This document shows positions 15,391 through 22,605 of a stretch of 50,173 nt of DNA, one piece after another. Position numbers and translations under genes: made by a program. The notes under the pieces were generated by a model. The model had not been told where the DNA came from. It did no database searches and worked only from the letters and a program-made list of their open reading frames with translations. This DNA is from Duganella alba. Lineage in GTDB: Bacteria; Pseudomonadota; Gammaproteobacteria; Burkholderiales; Burkholderiaceae_D. The stretch spans positions 1-50,173 of the forward strand of contig NZ_WKJN01000038.1 in the NCBI RefSeq assembly GCF_009674495.1. Direction: 5' to 3'. The first letter of the stretch is position 1. Each line of letters opens with the position of its first letter.

Positions 15391-17636
15391 GCGCGGCGGG
15401 CTTCCTGGACGCCGGTGACTTCGGTGATGGCGCTCAGGGCTTTTTGCAGTTGCGCCGTGGCGCCGATTTCGGCCGTGAAGGTCATGCGCGCAAAGCCTTT
15501 CGCACTTTGCGTGTTGACGCCGATAACGTTGATTTTCTCACGCGAGAAAATCTCGGAAATATCGCGCAGCAGGCCCTGGCGGTCGTTCGCCAGGATGAAG
15601 ATGTCGACCGGGTAGACGGTGTCCGATCCGGCACGTCCCCACTCGGTCACAATCACCCGCTCCGGCGCCTTGGCGCGCATTTCGGCAAAGTTCTTGCACG
15701 TTGCGCGGTGGATCGATACGCCCTTGCCGCGCGTGACGAAGCCAACGATGCCGTCCGGCGGCGCCGGCTTGCAGCACTTGGCCAGCTGCGTCATCAGGCC
15801 ATCCGTGCCGACCACCAGCACGCCCGACTTGGCGCCCTGCTCCACGCTGGATGCCTTGCTCTTGCCGAGGAAGACTTCGTCCACCGGTTCGGCCGGCTCG
15901 CCGCTGTCGTGCAGCGCCTGCTCGATGTGGCGCAGGCTGAATTCATCCTTGCCCACCGACAGGAACAGATCGTCCACCTTGGCGAAGCCCAGCTTGTTGG
16001 CCAAGGCTTCCAGATTGACCGCCGTCTTGCCTTCGCGCTGCAGCGTTTTCTCGACCATGGCGCGACCGTGCGACAACGTTTCCTGCATGTCGATGGCGTG
16101 GAACCAGGCGCGGATCTTGGAACGCGTGCGGGTGGCAACGGTGTATTCGTCGCTCAACCAGTCGCGCGACGGGCCGGCCGTGCCCGGCGCACCTTTGGCG
16201 GTGATAATTTCGCAGGTCTGGCCGTTTTTCAGCGGCGTGTTCAGCGGCACCATGACGCCATCCACGCGCGCGCCGCGGCAGCGGTGGCCGACGTCGCTGT
16301 GCAGATGGTACGCAAAGTCGACCGGCGTGGCGCCGACCGGCAGTTCGATCACGCGCGCCTGCGGCGTCAGCACGAAAATGCGGTCGTCCAGCGCGGCGGC
16401 CTTGAGTTTCTCGACCCATTCGCGCTGCTGTTCTTCCTGGCCGACCACGGCGTCGGCCACGTCGGTTTTCCACGCCAGCAGCTGGCGCAGCCAGGCGATT
16501 TTCTCGTCGTACTTCTGGCCCGAGAAATTCGAGCCGCCCGATTCCTTGTAGCGCCAGTGCGCCGCCACGCCGTACTCGGCGAAGCTGTGCATTTCCTGGG
16601 TGCGGATCTGCACTTCCAGCGGCCGGCCGTCTTCCGCCGTCACCACCGTGTGCAGCGACTGGTAGCCGTTCGGCTTAGGCCGCGAGATGTAGTCGTCGAA
16701 TTCTTTCGGGATCGGCGTCCAGATGTTGTGCACCACGCCCAGCACGGTGTAGCAGGTCTTGACGTCGGCCACGATCACGCGAAAGGCGCGCACATCGTAC
16801 AGGTCGGTGAAGTCCAGCTCCTTGCCCTTCATCTTGCTCCAGATGGAGTAGATGTGCTTCGGCCGCCCGAACACTTCGGCCTGGATGCCGGCCGCCGCCA
16901 TTTCCGACTGCAAGCGGGCAATCGCGTTGGTGACGAAGCCTTCGCGCATCATGCGCTTTTCTTCCAGCATCTTGGCGATGCGCTTGTACGTTTCCGGCTC
17001 GATGAAGCGGAACGACAGATCCTCCAGCTCCCACTTCAGCTGCCAGATCCCGAGGCGGTTGGCCAGCGGCGCGTACAGGTCCAGCGTTTCGCGCCCGTAG
17101 GCGCAGGTCATGTCGTTGAACAGCTTGATGTCGGCAAAGTAGCGCAGCGTGGTGACGCACGAAGCCAGCCGCACCAGCACCACGCGCATGTCGGACGCCA
17201 TCGCCAGCAGCATCTTGCGCAGCGTTTCCACCTGCGCCACCGCCAGTTGCGCGGCGTTGCGGCCGCGGCCGATGCCGCCGGTGTTCTGGTTTTGCGTCAG
17301 TTCGCGCAGGCGGATCAGCTGGCGCACGCCGGACACCAGTTCATTGGTCTCCTGGCCGAAGCGCGGTTCGATGATGGCGGCCTGCTCGGTATCGAGCAGG
17401 GTCAGTTCGAACAGCAGGCCGGCGATGCGGGTTTCGATGTCGGTGCTGAGAAAGGCCAGCGTGCCGGCCACGCCGACCGCGAAGTCGATCGCCGGCTGGC
17501 CGCTGCTGCACAGTTTGTCGCCGTAGGCGGTGCCGGCGAATTCCAGCGCCGCCAGCATGCGGGCGCTCTCGTCCGGCGTCAGGCCCTGGACCAGCTGCTC
17601 CGACGTGACGCTGTTAAGCGCAGTGGTGGAAACCAT
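15387..17636 (-). CDS. relA: RelA-type (p)ppGpp synthetase with inactive hydrolase domain
   Basis: Ribosome-associated alarmone synthetase of the long RSH family, 749 residues. The N-terminal hydrolase domain is degenerate: the HD catalytic motif is replaced by GLLFELTLLDTEQ (about 93-105), so hydrolysis is not expected. The synthetase domain contains RPKHIYSIWSKMKGK and EFDDYISRPKPNGYQSLHT, the RelA form of this motif. A TGS domain (about 410-475), a zinc-finger-like region with the conserved CC of LAKCCKPAPPDGIVG, and an ACT domain (about 670-745) follow. TAGGAGC precedes the ATG. It is the third gene after the hydrolase and RidA-like genes. Confidence 0.95.
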   Translation of the reverse strand: MVSTTALNSVTSEQLVQGLTPDESARMLAALEFAGTAYGDKLCSSGQPAIDFAVGVAGTLAFLSTDIETRIAGLLFELTLLDTEQAAIIEPRFGQETNELVSGVRQLIRLRELTQNQNTGGIGRGRNAAQLAVAQVETLRKMLLAMASDMRVVLVRLASCVTTLRYFADIKLFNDMTCAYGRETLDLYAPLANRLGIWQLKWELEDLSFRFIEPETYKRIAKMLEEKRMMREGFVTNAIARLQSEMAAAGIQAEVFGRPKHIYSIWSKMKGKELDFTDLYDVRAFRVIVADVKTCYTVLGVVHNIWTPIPKEFDDYISRPKPNGYQSLHTVVTAEDGRPLEVQIRTQEMHSFAEYGVAAHWRYKESGGSNFSGQKYDEKIAWLRQLLAWKTDVADAVVGQEEQQREWVEKLKAAALDDRIFVLTPQARVIELPVGATPVDFAYHLHSDVGHRCRGARVDGVMVPLNTPLKNGQTCEIITAKGAPGTAGPSRDWLSDEYTVATRTRSKIRAWFHAIDMQETLSHGRAMVEKTLQREGKTAVNLEALANKLGFAKVDDLFLSVGKDEFSLRHIEQALHDSGEPAEPVDEVFLGKSKASSVEQGAKSGVLVVGTDGLMTQLAKCCKPAPPDGIVGFVTRGKGVSIHRATCKNFAEMRAKAPERVIVTEWGRAGSDTVYPVDIFILANDRQGLLRDISEIFSREKINVIGVNTQSAKGFARMTFTAEIGATAQLQKALSAITEVTGVQEARRA

Positions 17637-17643
17637 GGTGCTC

Positions 17644-17994
17644 CTAACGCTGTGCGGCGATGACGATGATTTCGACCAGCACTTTCGGATCGGCCAGCTT
17701 GGCTTCGACGGTGGCGCGCGGCGGCGTGTGGCCTTGTGGCACCCAGGCGTCCCACTCCTCGTTCATGCCCGGAAAGTCGGCCATGTCGCGGGTGTAGATC
17801 TGGCAGCTGAGGATGCAGGTCTTGTCGCTGCCGGATTCACCCAGCAGACGGTCGATATGACCCAGCACTTCGCGGGTCTGGCCCTGGATGTCGGCCGAAG
17901 TGTCTTCCGCGATCTGCCCCGCCAGATAGACGGTGCTGTTGTGGATCGCTACTTCGGACAGGCGCTTGCCTACATACAGTCGTTTGATTTCCAT
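17644..17994 (-). CDS. RidA/YjgF-family protein
   Basis: A 116-residue protein of the trimeric RidA superfamily, whose best-known members hydrolyse reactive enamine/imine intermediates from PLP enzymes. The conserved TPPRATVEAKL motif supplies the arginine that binds the substrate carboxylate. The length and pattern fit an Rid subfamily other than classical RidA, so the substrate is not assigned. The start at 17994 has a poor ribosome site. It lies 7 bp before relA and 28 bp after the hydrolase, in one operon. Confidence 0.88.
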   Translation of the reverse strand: MEIKRLYVGKRLSEVAIHNSTVYLAGQIAEDTSADIQGQTREVLGHIDRLLGESGSDKTCILSCQIYTRDMADFPGMNEEWDAWVPQGHTPPRATVEAKLADPKVLVEIIVIAAQR

Positions 17995-18002
17995 AATACT
18001 TT

Positions 18003-18032
18003 TTAACCTAACTTAACCTAACTTAGCCTAAC
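18003..18032. repeat. three tandem 10-bp repeats
   Basis: Plus-strand units TTAACCTAAC, TTAACCTAAC and TTAGCCTAAC lie between the hydrolase and the RidA-like gene. The third unit contains the last codons and stop of the hydrolase. They look like a small slippage array, and each unit carries a stop codon in the leftward reading. Confidence 0.8.
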
Positions 18033-18901
18033 AGGAATTTCTTTGCTATTTGAATCTGATCGTCGTGGATGAAGGTTGGCGCATGGCCGACGTTCGGAAT
18101 TTCCACCAGTTGCGCTTTGGGACCGCGCTCGCTCATCAGCTTGGCCGTTTCCGGCGACAGCAAATCGGAATCGGCGCCGCGCACCAGCAGCGTTGGACAG
18201 GTGATGGCGTCATACGCGGCCCACAGCATGGCCTGGTCGGCTTCGGCCGATTCCGGCGTGGCCGAACGGAACGGCAATGCCAGCCCCATATCGTAATGAC
18301 GCACCCACTTGCCGTCCTTGTCCTGGCGCAAAACATCGGTCGCCAGTTTCAGCCATTCTTCCTCGCTGTGCTCGCCGAAGGACAGCGAGACGTCGCGCAC
18401 GAACTTGGCGCCGGCGTCAAAGCTGTCGAAGCGCAGGTCCTGGCCGACGTAGTCGCCAATGCGCTGCAGGGCCATCGGCGCCAGCACCGGGCCGATGTCG
18501 TTCAATATCAGCTTGCGGATGGGATTGCCCGGCAGCGAGGCCAGGCCCATGCCGATCAGGCCGCCCATCGAGGTGCCGAACCAGTCGACGCTCTGCCTTT
18601 CGCCATCTGGCAGCACGCGCGCCAGCAGGGTTACGATGTCGCTGACATATTGCGGGATGACGTAGAGCTGCGGATTTTTCAGCCAGTCGGAGCGGCCGCG
18701 GCCGACGATATCCGGGCAGATCACGCGGTAATCGCTGGCCAGCGCGCGCGCCATGTAATCGAAGTCGTCGCCGACACGGGTCACGCCGTGAACGCACAGC
18801 AGGACATTAGGGTTAGTCTCATCGCCCCACTCCTTGTAGGACATGCGGTGCAGGCCGGCCAGGGACAGGCATTGAACAGACTTTATTTTCGCTTCGAGCA
18901 T
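18023..18901 (-). CDS. alpha/beta-hydrolase
   Basis: A 292-residue alpha/beta-hydrolase fold protein. The oxyanion-hole motif CVHGVTRVGDDFDYMAR, the nucleophile elbow GTSMGG with catalytic serine, the DLLSPE loop with the likely aspartate, and the catalytic histidine in NVGHAPTF are all present in order. No signal peptide is seen, so it should act in the cytoplasm. AAGGAATC precedes the ATG. It heads the operon hydrolase, RidA-like, relA. The substrate is unknown. Confidence 0.9.
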   Translation of the reverse strand: MLEAKIKSVQCLSLAGLHRMSYKEWGDETNPNVLLCVHGVTRVGDDFDYMARALASDYRVICPDIVGRGRSDWLKNPQLYVIPQYVSDIVTLLARVLPDGERQSVDWFGTSMGGLIGMGLASLPGNPIRKLILNDIGPVLAPMALQRIGDYVGQDLRFDSFDAGAKFVRDVSLSFGEHSEEEWLKLATDVLRQDKDGKWVRHYDMGLALPFRSATPESAEADQAMLWAAYDAITCPTLLVRGADSDLLSPETAKLMSERGPKAQLVEIPNVGHAPTFIHDDQIQIAKKFLLG

Positions 18902-18937
18902 GCGGATTCCTTAATGGACCTTTAAATTATTATTTAT

Positions 18938-18954
18938 ATGGTGAGAAACACCAT
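18938..18954. promoter_or_regulatory. palindrome in the hydrolase/bdhA divergent region
   Basis: ATGGTG and CACCAT flank a 5-bp spacer in the 129-bp AT-rich divergent region. It is a candidate operator shared by the hydrolase-relA operon and the 3-hydroxybutyrate dehydrogenase gene. No regulator is assigned. Confidence 0.35.
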
Positions 18955-19030
18955 TTTACCGCGTTGTGGTTAAAATCTTAGCGAAGTGTAGCGCAGCGCG
19001 CCTTCAACCACCAACCCTATCGAGGACAGT

Positions 19031-19825
19031 ATGGCAAACAAGACTTTAAGCGGCAAAACAGCATTGGTTACCGGCTCCACTTCCGGCATTGGCCTGGGCA
19101 TCGCACGCTCGCTGGCGGCCGAGGGCGCTAATGTGCTGCTCAACGGTTTCGGCGACGCCAGGGAGATCGACCAATTGCAGGCCGACCTGGCCAAGGAATT
19201 CGACGTGCAGGTCGCCTATCACAACGCCGACATGACCAAGCCGGCCGAAATCGAGGCCATGATCAAGTTTGCCGGTGATAAGTTCGGCGGCGTCGATGTG
19301 CTGGTGAATAACGCCGGCATCCAGTTCGTCGCCAATGTCGAGGATTTCCCGGTCGAGAAATGGGATGCCATCATCGCCATCAACCTGACCTCGGCCTTCC
19401 ACACCTCGCGCCTGGTGCTGCCGCGCATGCGCGAGCAGAACTGGGGCCGCATCATCAACCTGGCCTCGACCCACGGCCTGGTGGCGTCGGCCGGCAAGTC
19501 GGCCTACGTGGCAGCCAAGCACGGCCTGATCGGCCTGACCAAGGCCAATGCGCTGGAGACCGCCGCCACCGGCGTGACCGTCAACGCCATCTGCCCCGGC
19601 TTCGTGCTGACGCCGCTGGTGCAGAAGCAGGTGGACGACCGCGCCACCAAGGACGGCATCAGCAACGATGCGGCCAAAAAGGCGCTATTGGCGGATAAGC
19701 AACCTTCTGGCGAGTTTGTCACGCCGGAAGAACTGGGCGCGCTGGCCGTGTTCCTGTGCTCCGACGCCGCCAAACAGGTGCGTGGCGTGGCATGGAATAT
19801 GGACGGCGGCTGGGTCGCCCAATAG
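19031..19825 (+). CDS. bdhA: D-3-hydroxybutyrate dehydrogenase
   Basis: NAD-dependent oxidation of 3-hydroxybutyrate to acetoacetate in polyhydroxybutyrate breakdown, cytosolic tetramer. The 264-residue SDR has the cofactor motif TGSTSGIG near the N-terminus, NNAG, the catalytic S-Y-x3-K with YVAAKHG, and family-specific features: the HNADMTKPAEIEAMI region, LASTHGLVASAGKSAY and the C-terminal VRGVAWNMDGGWVAQ. GAGGACAG precedes the ATG. It fits with scoAB in this window, which would activate the acetoacetate formed. A palindromic element starts at its stop codon. Confidence 0.93.
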   Translation: MANKTLSGKTALVTGSTSGIGLGIARSLAAEGANVLLNGFGDAREIDQLQADLAKEFDVQVAYHNADMTKPAEIEAMIKFAGDKFGGVDVLVNNAGIQFVANVEDFPVEKWDAIIAINLTSAFHTSRLVLPRMREQNWGRIINLASTHGLVASAGKSAYVAAKHGLIGLTKANALETAATGVTVNAICPGFVLTPLVQKQVDDRATKDGISNDAAKKALLADKQPSGEFVTPEELGALAVFLCSDAAKQVRGVAWNMDGGWVAQ

Positions 19826-19927
19826 GAGGTCGCTTAAAAAAGGCCACAGCTTCGTTGCGACGCCTCGCCGTGCTAACGCACTGCCTTCGGCGCCGCGCCT
19901 CGCTGCGGCCATTTTGAAGCAACCTCC
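19825..19927. repeat. 103-bp palindromic repeat-like element
   Basis: The outer 21-bp arms begin GGAGGTCGCTT and end AAGCAACCTCC and match as an inverted repeat with three mismatches. Inside, GGCCACAGC and GCTGCGGCC also pair (8 of 9), with a small GTGC-TAAC-GCAC hairpin at the centre. The element abuts the bdhA stop and has the look of a dispersed non-coding repeat (MITE- or REP-like). Copy number in the genome cannot be seen here. Confidence 0.6.
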
Positions 19928-19948
19928 TAAGTACTATCCCTTACCAAA

Positions 19949-20000
19949 GACAGATATCACTGGCGCGTATTTGCGGGTTTCCACAATAGTGATATCTGTC
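19949..20000. promoter_or_regulatory. 13-bp perfect inverted repeat upstream of dctA
   Basis: The arms GACAGATATCACT (19949-19961) and AGTGATATCTGTC (19988-20000) are separated by 26 bp and lie 48 bp before the dctA start. The 39-bp centre-to-centre spacing (about four helical turns) would suit two regulator dimers on one DNA face. It has no T-run and so does not look like a terminator. Confidence 0.6.
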
Positions 20001-20047
20001 GCACTGGGCCATCATGCACTCCTCACAGAAACACACGAGGAGACCCC

Positions 20048-21349
20048 GTGAAAAAACCATTCTATAAAGTGCTGTACGTACAGGTACTTTTCGCCATCGC
20101 CTGCGGTATCCTGCTAGGCGCCTTGTATCCCGACAGCGGTGTTGCCATGAAGCCTTTCGGCGATGGCTTCATCAAGCTGATCAAAATGATCATTGCCCCG
20201 GTGATCTTCTGCACCGTGGTGTCCGGCATCGCCGGCATGCAGGACATTAAGAAAATCGGCCGCGTCGGCGGCAAAGCCCTGCTGTACTTCGAAGTGATCT
20301 CGACCTTCGCGCTGGTGATCGGCCTGTTCGTGGCCAATATCGTCAAGCCAGGCGCCGGCTTCAACGCCACCGCCGCCACCCTGGACGCCAAGTCGATCGA
20401 GCAGTACACCTCCAAGGCGCACCCGCTGACCACCACCGACTTCCTGATGAACATCATCCCGAACACGGTGATCGATGCCTTCGCCAAGGGCGACATCCTG
20501 CAAGTGCTGCTGATCGCCATCCTGTTCGGCTTCTCGATCTCGCTGCTCGGCGAGCGCGGCAAACCGCTGGTCAAGCTGATCGATGAAGCCTCGCACGCCA
20601 TCTTCGGCGTCGTCAACATCATCATGAAAGTCGCCCCGATCGGCGCCTTCGGCGCGATGGCCTTCACCATCGGCAAATACGGCATCAAATCGCTGCTGCC
20701 GCTGGCCACCCTGATGGGCTGCTTCTACGCCACCTGCGCGATCTTCGTGATCGTGGTGCTGGGCACCGTGGCGCGCCTGACCGGCTTCTCGATCGGCCGC
20801 TTCATCCTGTACATCAAGGAAGAACTGCTGATCGTGCTGGGCACCAGCTCGTCGGAATCGGCGCTGCCGTCGCTGATGGTCAAGCTGGAACGCCTGGGCT
20901 GCCCTAAATCGGTGGTGGGCCTGGTGGTCCCGACCGGTTACTCGTTCAACCTGGACGGCACCAACATCTACATGACCATGGCCGCCCTGTTCGTTGCGCA
21001 AGCCACCAACACCGACCTGACCCTGCTGCAGGAACTGACCATCCTGGGCGTGGCGATGCTGACCTCCAAAGGCGCATCGGGCATCACCGGCGCCGGCTTC
21101 ATCACGCTGGCGGCGACGCTGCACGTGGTGCCGGACATTCCTGTGGCCGGCATGGCGCTGATCCTGGGCATCGACCGCTTCATGAGCGAATGCCGCGCGC
21201 TGACCAACTTCGTCGGCAACGGCGTGGCCGCTCTGGTGGTGTCGAACTGGGAAAAGGAACTGAACCACGACACGCTGAAAGCCGAACTGGCCAATCCAGG
21301 TTCGACGATCAAAGAGCCTGAACTGCTGGAGCCGGTCCCAGGCCACTAA
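20048..21349 (+). CDS. dctA: C4-dicarboxylate:cation symporter DctA
   Basis: Inner-membrane DAACS-family carrier for succinate, fumarate and malate, 433 residues with eight helices and two re-entrant loops. Signatures: KMIIAPVIFCTVVSGIAGM, the serine-rich hairpin GTSSSESALPSLM, PTGYSFNLDGTNIYMTMAALF and the C-terminal DRFMSECRALTNFVGNGVA with substrate-binding residues. It starts at a GTG at 20048 preceded by GAGGAGA. The perfect inverted repeat just upstream is a likely regulator site. An intrinsic terminator follows. Confidence 0.96.
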   Translation: MKKPFYKVLYVQVLFAIACGILLGALYPDSGVAMKPFGDGFIKLIKMIIAPVIFCTVVSGIAGMQDIKKIGRVGGKALLYFEVISTFALVIGLFVANIVKPGAGFNATAATLDAKSIEQYTSKAHPLTTTDFLMNIIPNTVIDAFAKGDILQVLLIAILFGFSISLLGERGKPLVKLIDEASHAIFGVVNIIMKVAPIGAFGAMAFTIGKYGIKSLLPLATLMGCFYATCAIFVIVVLGTVARLTGFSIGRFILYIKEELLIVLGTSSSESALPSLMVKLERLGCPKSVVGLVVPTGYSFNLDGTNIYMTMAALFVAQATNTDLTLLQELTILGVAMLTSKGASGITGAGFITLAATLHVVPDIPVAGMALILGIDRFMSECRALTNFVGNGVAALVVSNWEKELNHDTLKAELANPGSTIKEPELLEPVPGH

Positions 21350-21367
21350 GCCCGACGCCCTCCCCCC

Positions 21368-21400
21368 AAAAAGCCCCGTGCAGCAATGCCGGGGCTTTTT
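21368..21400 (+). terminator. intrinsic terminator after dctA
   Basis: Stem AAAAGCCCCG / CGGGGCTTTT with an 11-nt loop and a five-T run, 19 bp after the dctA stop. Two further short inverted repeats (TGTCC/GGACA, AAGTGTTC/GAACACTT at 420-441) follow within 45 bp. Confidence 0.88.
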
Positions 21401-21459
21401 GTCCATTTACGGACATTCAAAGTGTTCATCTCCGAACACTTCAACCCGCCACCGTCAGA

Positions 21460-21489
21460 GGGGTCTGACCCCGTACGGGGTCAGACCCC
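21460..21489. repeat. REP-like palindrome (GGGGTC type)
   Basis: GGGGTCTGACCCC and its reverse complement GGGGTCAGACCCC are separated by GTAC, a perfect 30-bp palindrome. Palindromes of this type are widely scattered in intergenic DNA of betaproteobacteria; that is general knowledge, and only one copy is in this window. Confidence 0.75.
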
Positions 21490-21570
21490 GGTGGTCCGCG
21501 TCGTGCGGGTGTAGCGCGGACATGGCACGGGAGTTGCTGAGATTGTTGTAATGACAAACCAGGAGACACC

Positions 21571-22605
21571 ATGCACGAACTGACACTGGGCGCGCGCGGC
21601 AAAGAGGCCAGCATCGCCGTCGACATCAACGCCCGCGGCCAGATGGTCGGCATCATCGAGGAAGAGGACGGCCGCCAGCGCGCCATCCTGTACGACCGCC
21701 GCCCGATCGAGCTGGGCACGCTGGGCGGCAGCGACAGCTATACGCGCGGCATCAACGCCGGCGGCGACGTGGTCGGCACGGCGCAGAACGGCGCCGGCTA
21801 CTGGCGCGCCTTCGTGGTCCCGCACGGCCGGGCCATGCGCGATATCGGCACGCTGGGCGGCAACAGCAGCTACGGCGCCGCCATCAACAACCAGGGCCAG
21901 GTGGCCGGCTTTGCCGACACCAGCGACGGCTATTACCGCGCCTTCGTCAGCGACGCCGACGGCGAACCGGTCGACCTCGGCACGCTGGGCGGCCGCATCA
22001 GCTACGCGGCCGGCATCAACAACAACGGCGCGGTGGTCGGCACCGCCGCCCTGCCCGACGGCTACCGCCATGCCTTCCTGGCCCAGCCGGGCGGCGCCAT
22101 GCAGGATCTCGGCACGCTGGGCGGCCGCTCCAGCAGCGCCAGCGCGGTCAGCGACAACGGTGTGGTGGTCGGCGCCTCGGAAACGCCGGGCCGGCGCTGG
22201 CATGCGTTCATGTGGGACAAGGGCCGCATGGTCGACCTCGGCGCGCTGATCGGCTACGGCGACAGCTTCGCCACCTCGGTCAACCAGGCCGGCCATGTGG
22301 TCGGCAGCATCCGCATCGGCGACGAGCGCCGCTCCTTCGTCTACCGCGACGGCAAGATGACCGTGCATCCGGGCGGCTACGGCCTGTATCTGGTGAACAC
22401 CATCAACAACCAGGAACTGGTGATCGGCGCCACCTACATCGGCAAGAAGTTCACCGCCTCGACCATGGTGTCCAGCCAGCCGGCGGTGGTCACGCACGGC
22501 GCCCAGGATTTCATGGGCGCCATCATCCTCGTGTTGACCGTGGCGACCGGACTGATGCTGTACCGCCGACGCTACCGCGGCATCGCCCTGCGCTCGGCGG
22601 TCTAG
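21571..22605 (+). CDS. HAF-repeat protein with C-terminal membrane anchor
   Basis: A 344-residue repeat protein. About five units of 46-49 residues follow the pattern DLGTLGG, S-Y/S-A, GIN-x-G-x-VVG, then HAF (about residues 45-280), as in HAF-family extracellular repeat proteins, which are predicted beta-structured. No signal peptide is visible, although CAGGAGACACC directly before the ATG supports this start. Residues about 312-330 form one transmembrane helix followed by YRRRYRG. The protein may be tail-anchored with the repeats in the cytoplasm, or exported by an unrecognised route. It overlaps the convergent DUF3857 gene by 4 bp. Function unknown. Confidence 0.75.
   Translation: MHELTLGARGKEASIAVDINARGQMVGIIEEEDGRQRAILYDRRPIELGTLGGSDSYTRGINAGGDVVGTAQNGAGYWRAFVVPHGRAMRDIGTLGGNSSYGAAINNQGQVAGFADTSDGYYRAFVSDADGEPVDLGTLGGRISYAAGINNNGAVVGTAALPDGYRHAFLAQPGGAMQDLGTLGGRSSSASAVSDNGVVVGASETPGRRWHAFMWDKGRMVDLGALIGYGDSFATSVNQAGHVVGSIRIGDERRSFVYRDGKMTVHPGGYGLYLVNTINNQELVIGATYIGKKFTASTMVSSQPAVVTHGAQDFMGAIILVLTVATGLMLYRRRYRGIALRSAV

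Noticed and set aside
15444..17663. 739-codon open frame opposite relA
   Set aside because: Antisense shadow; relA is unambiguous.
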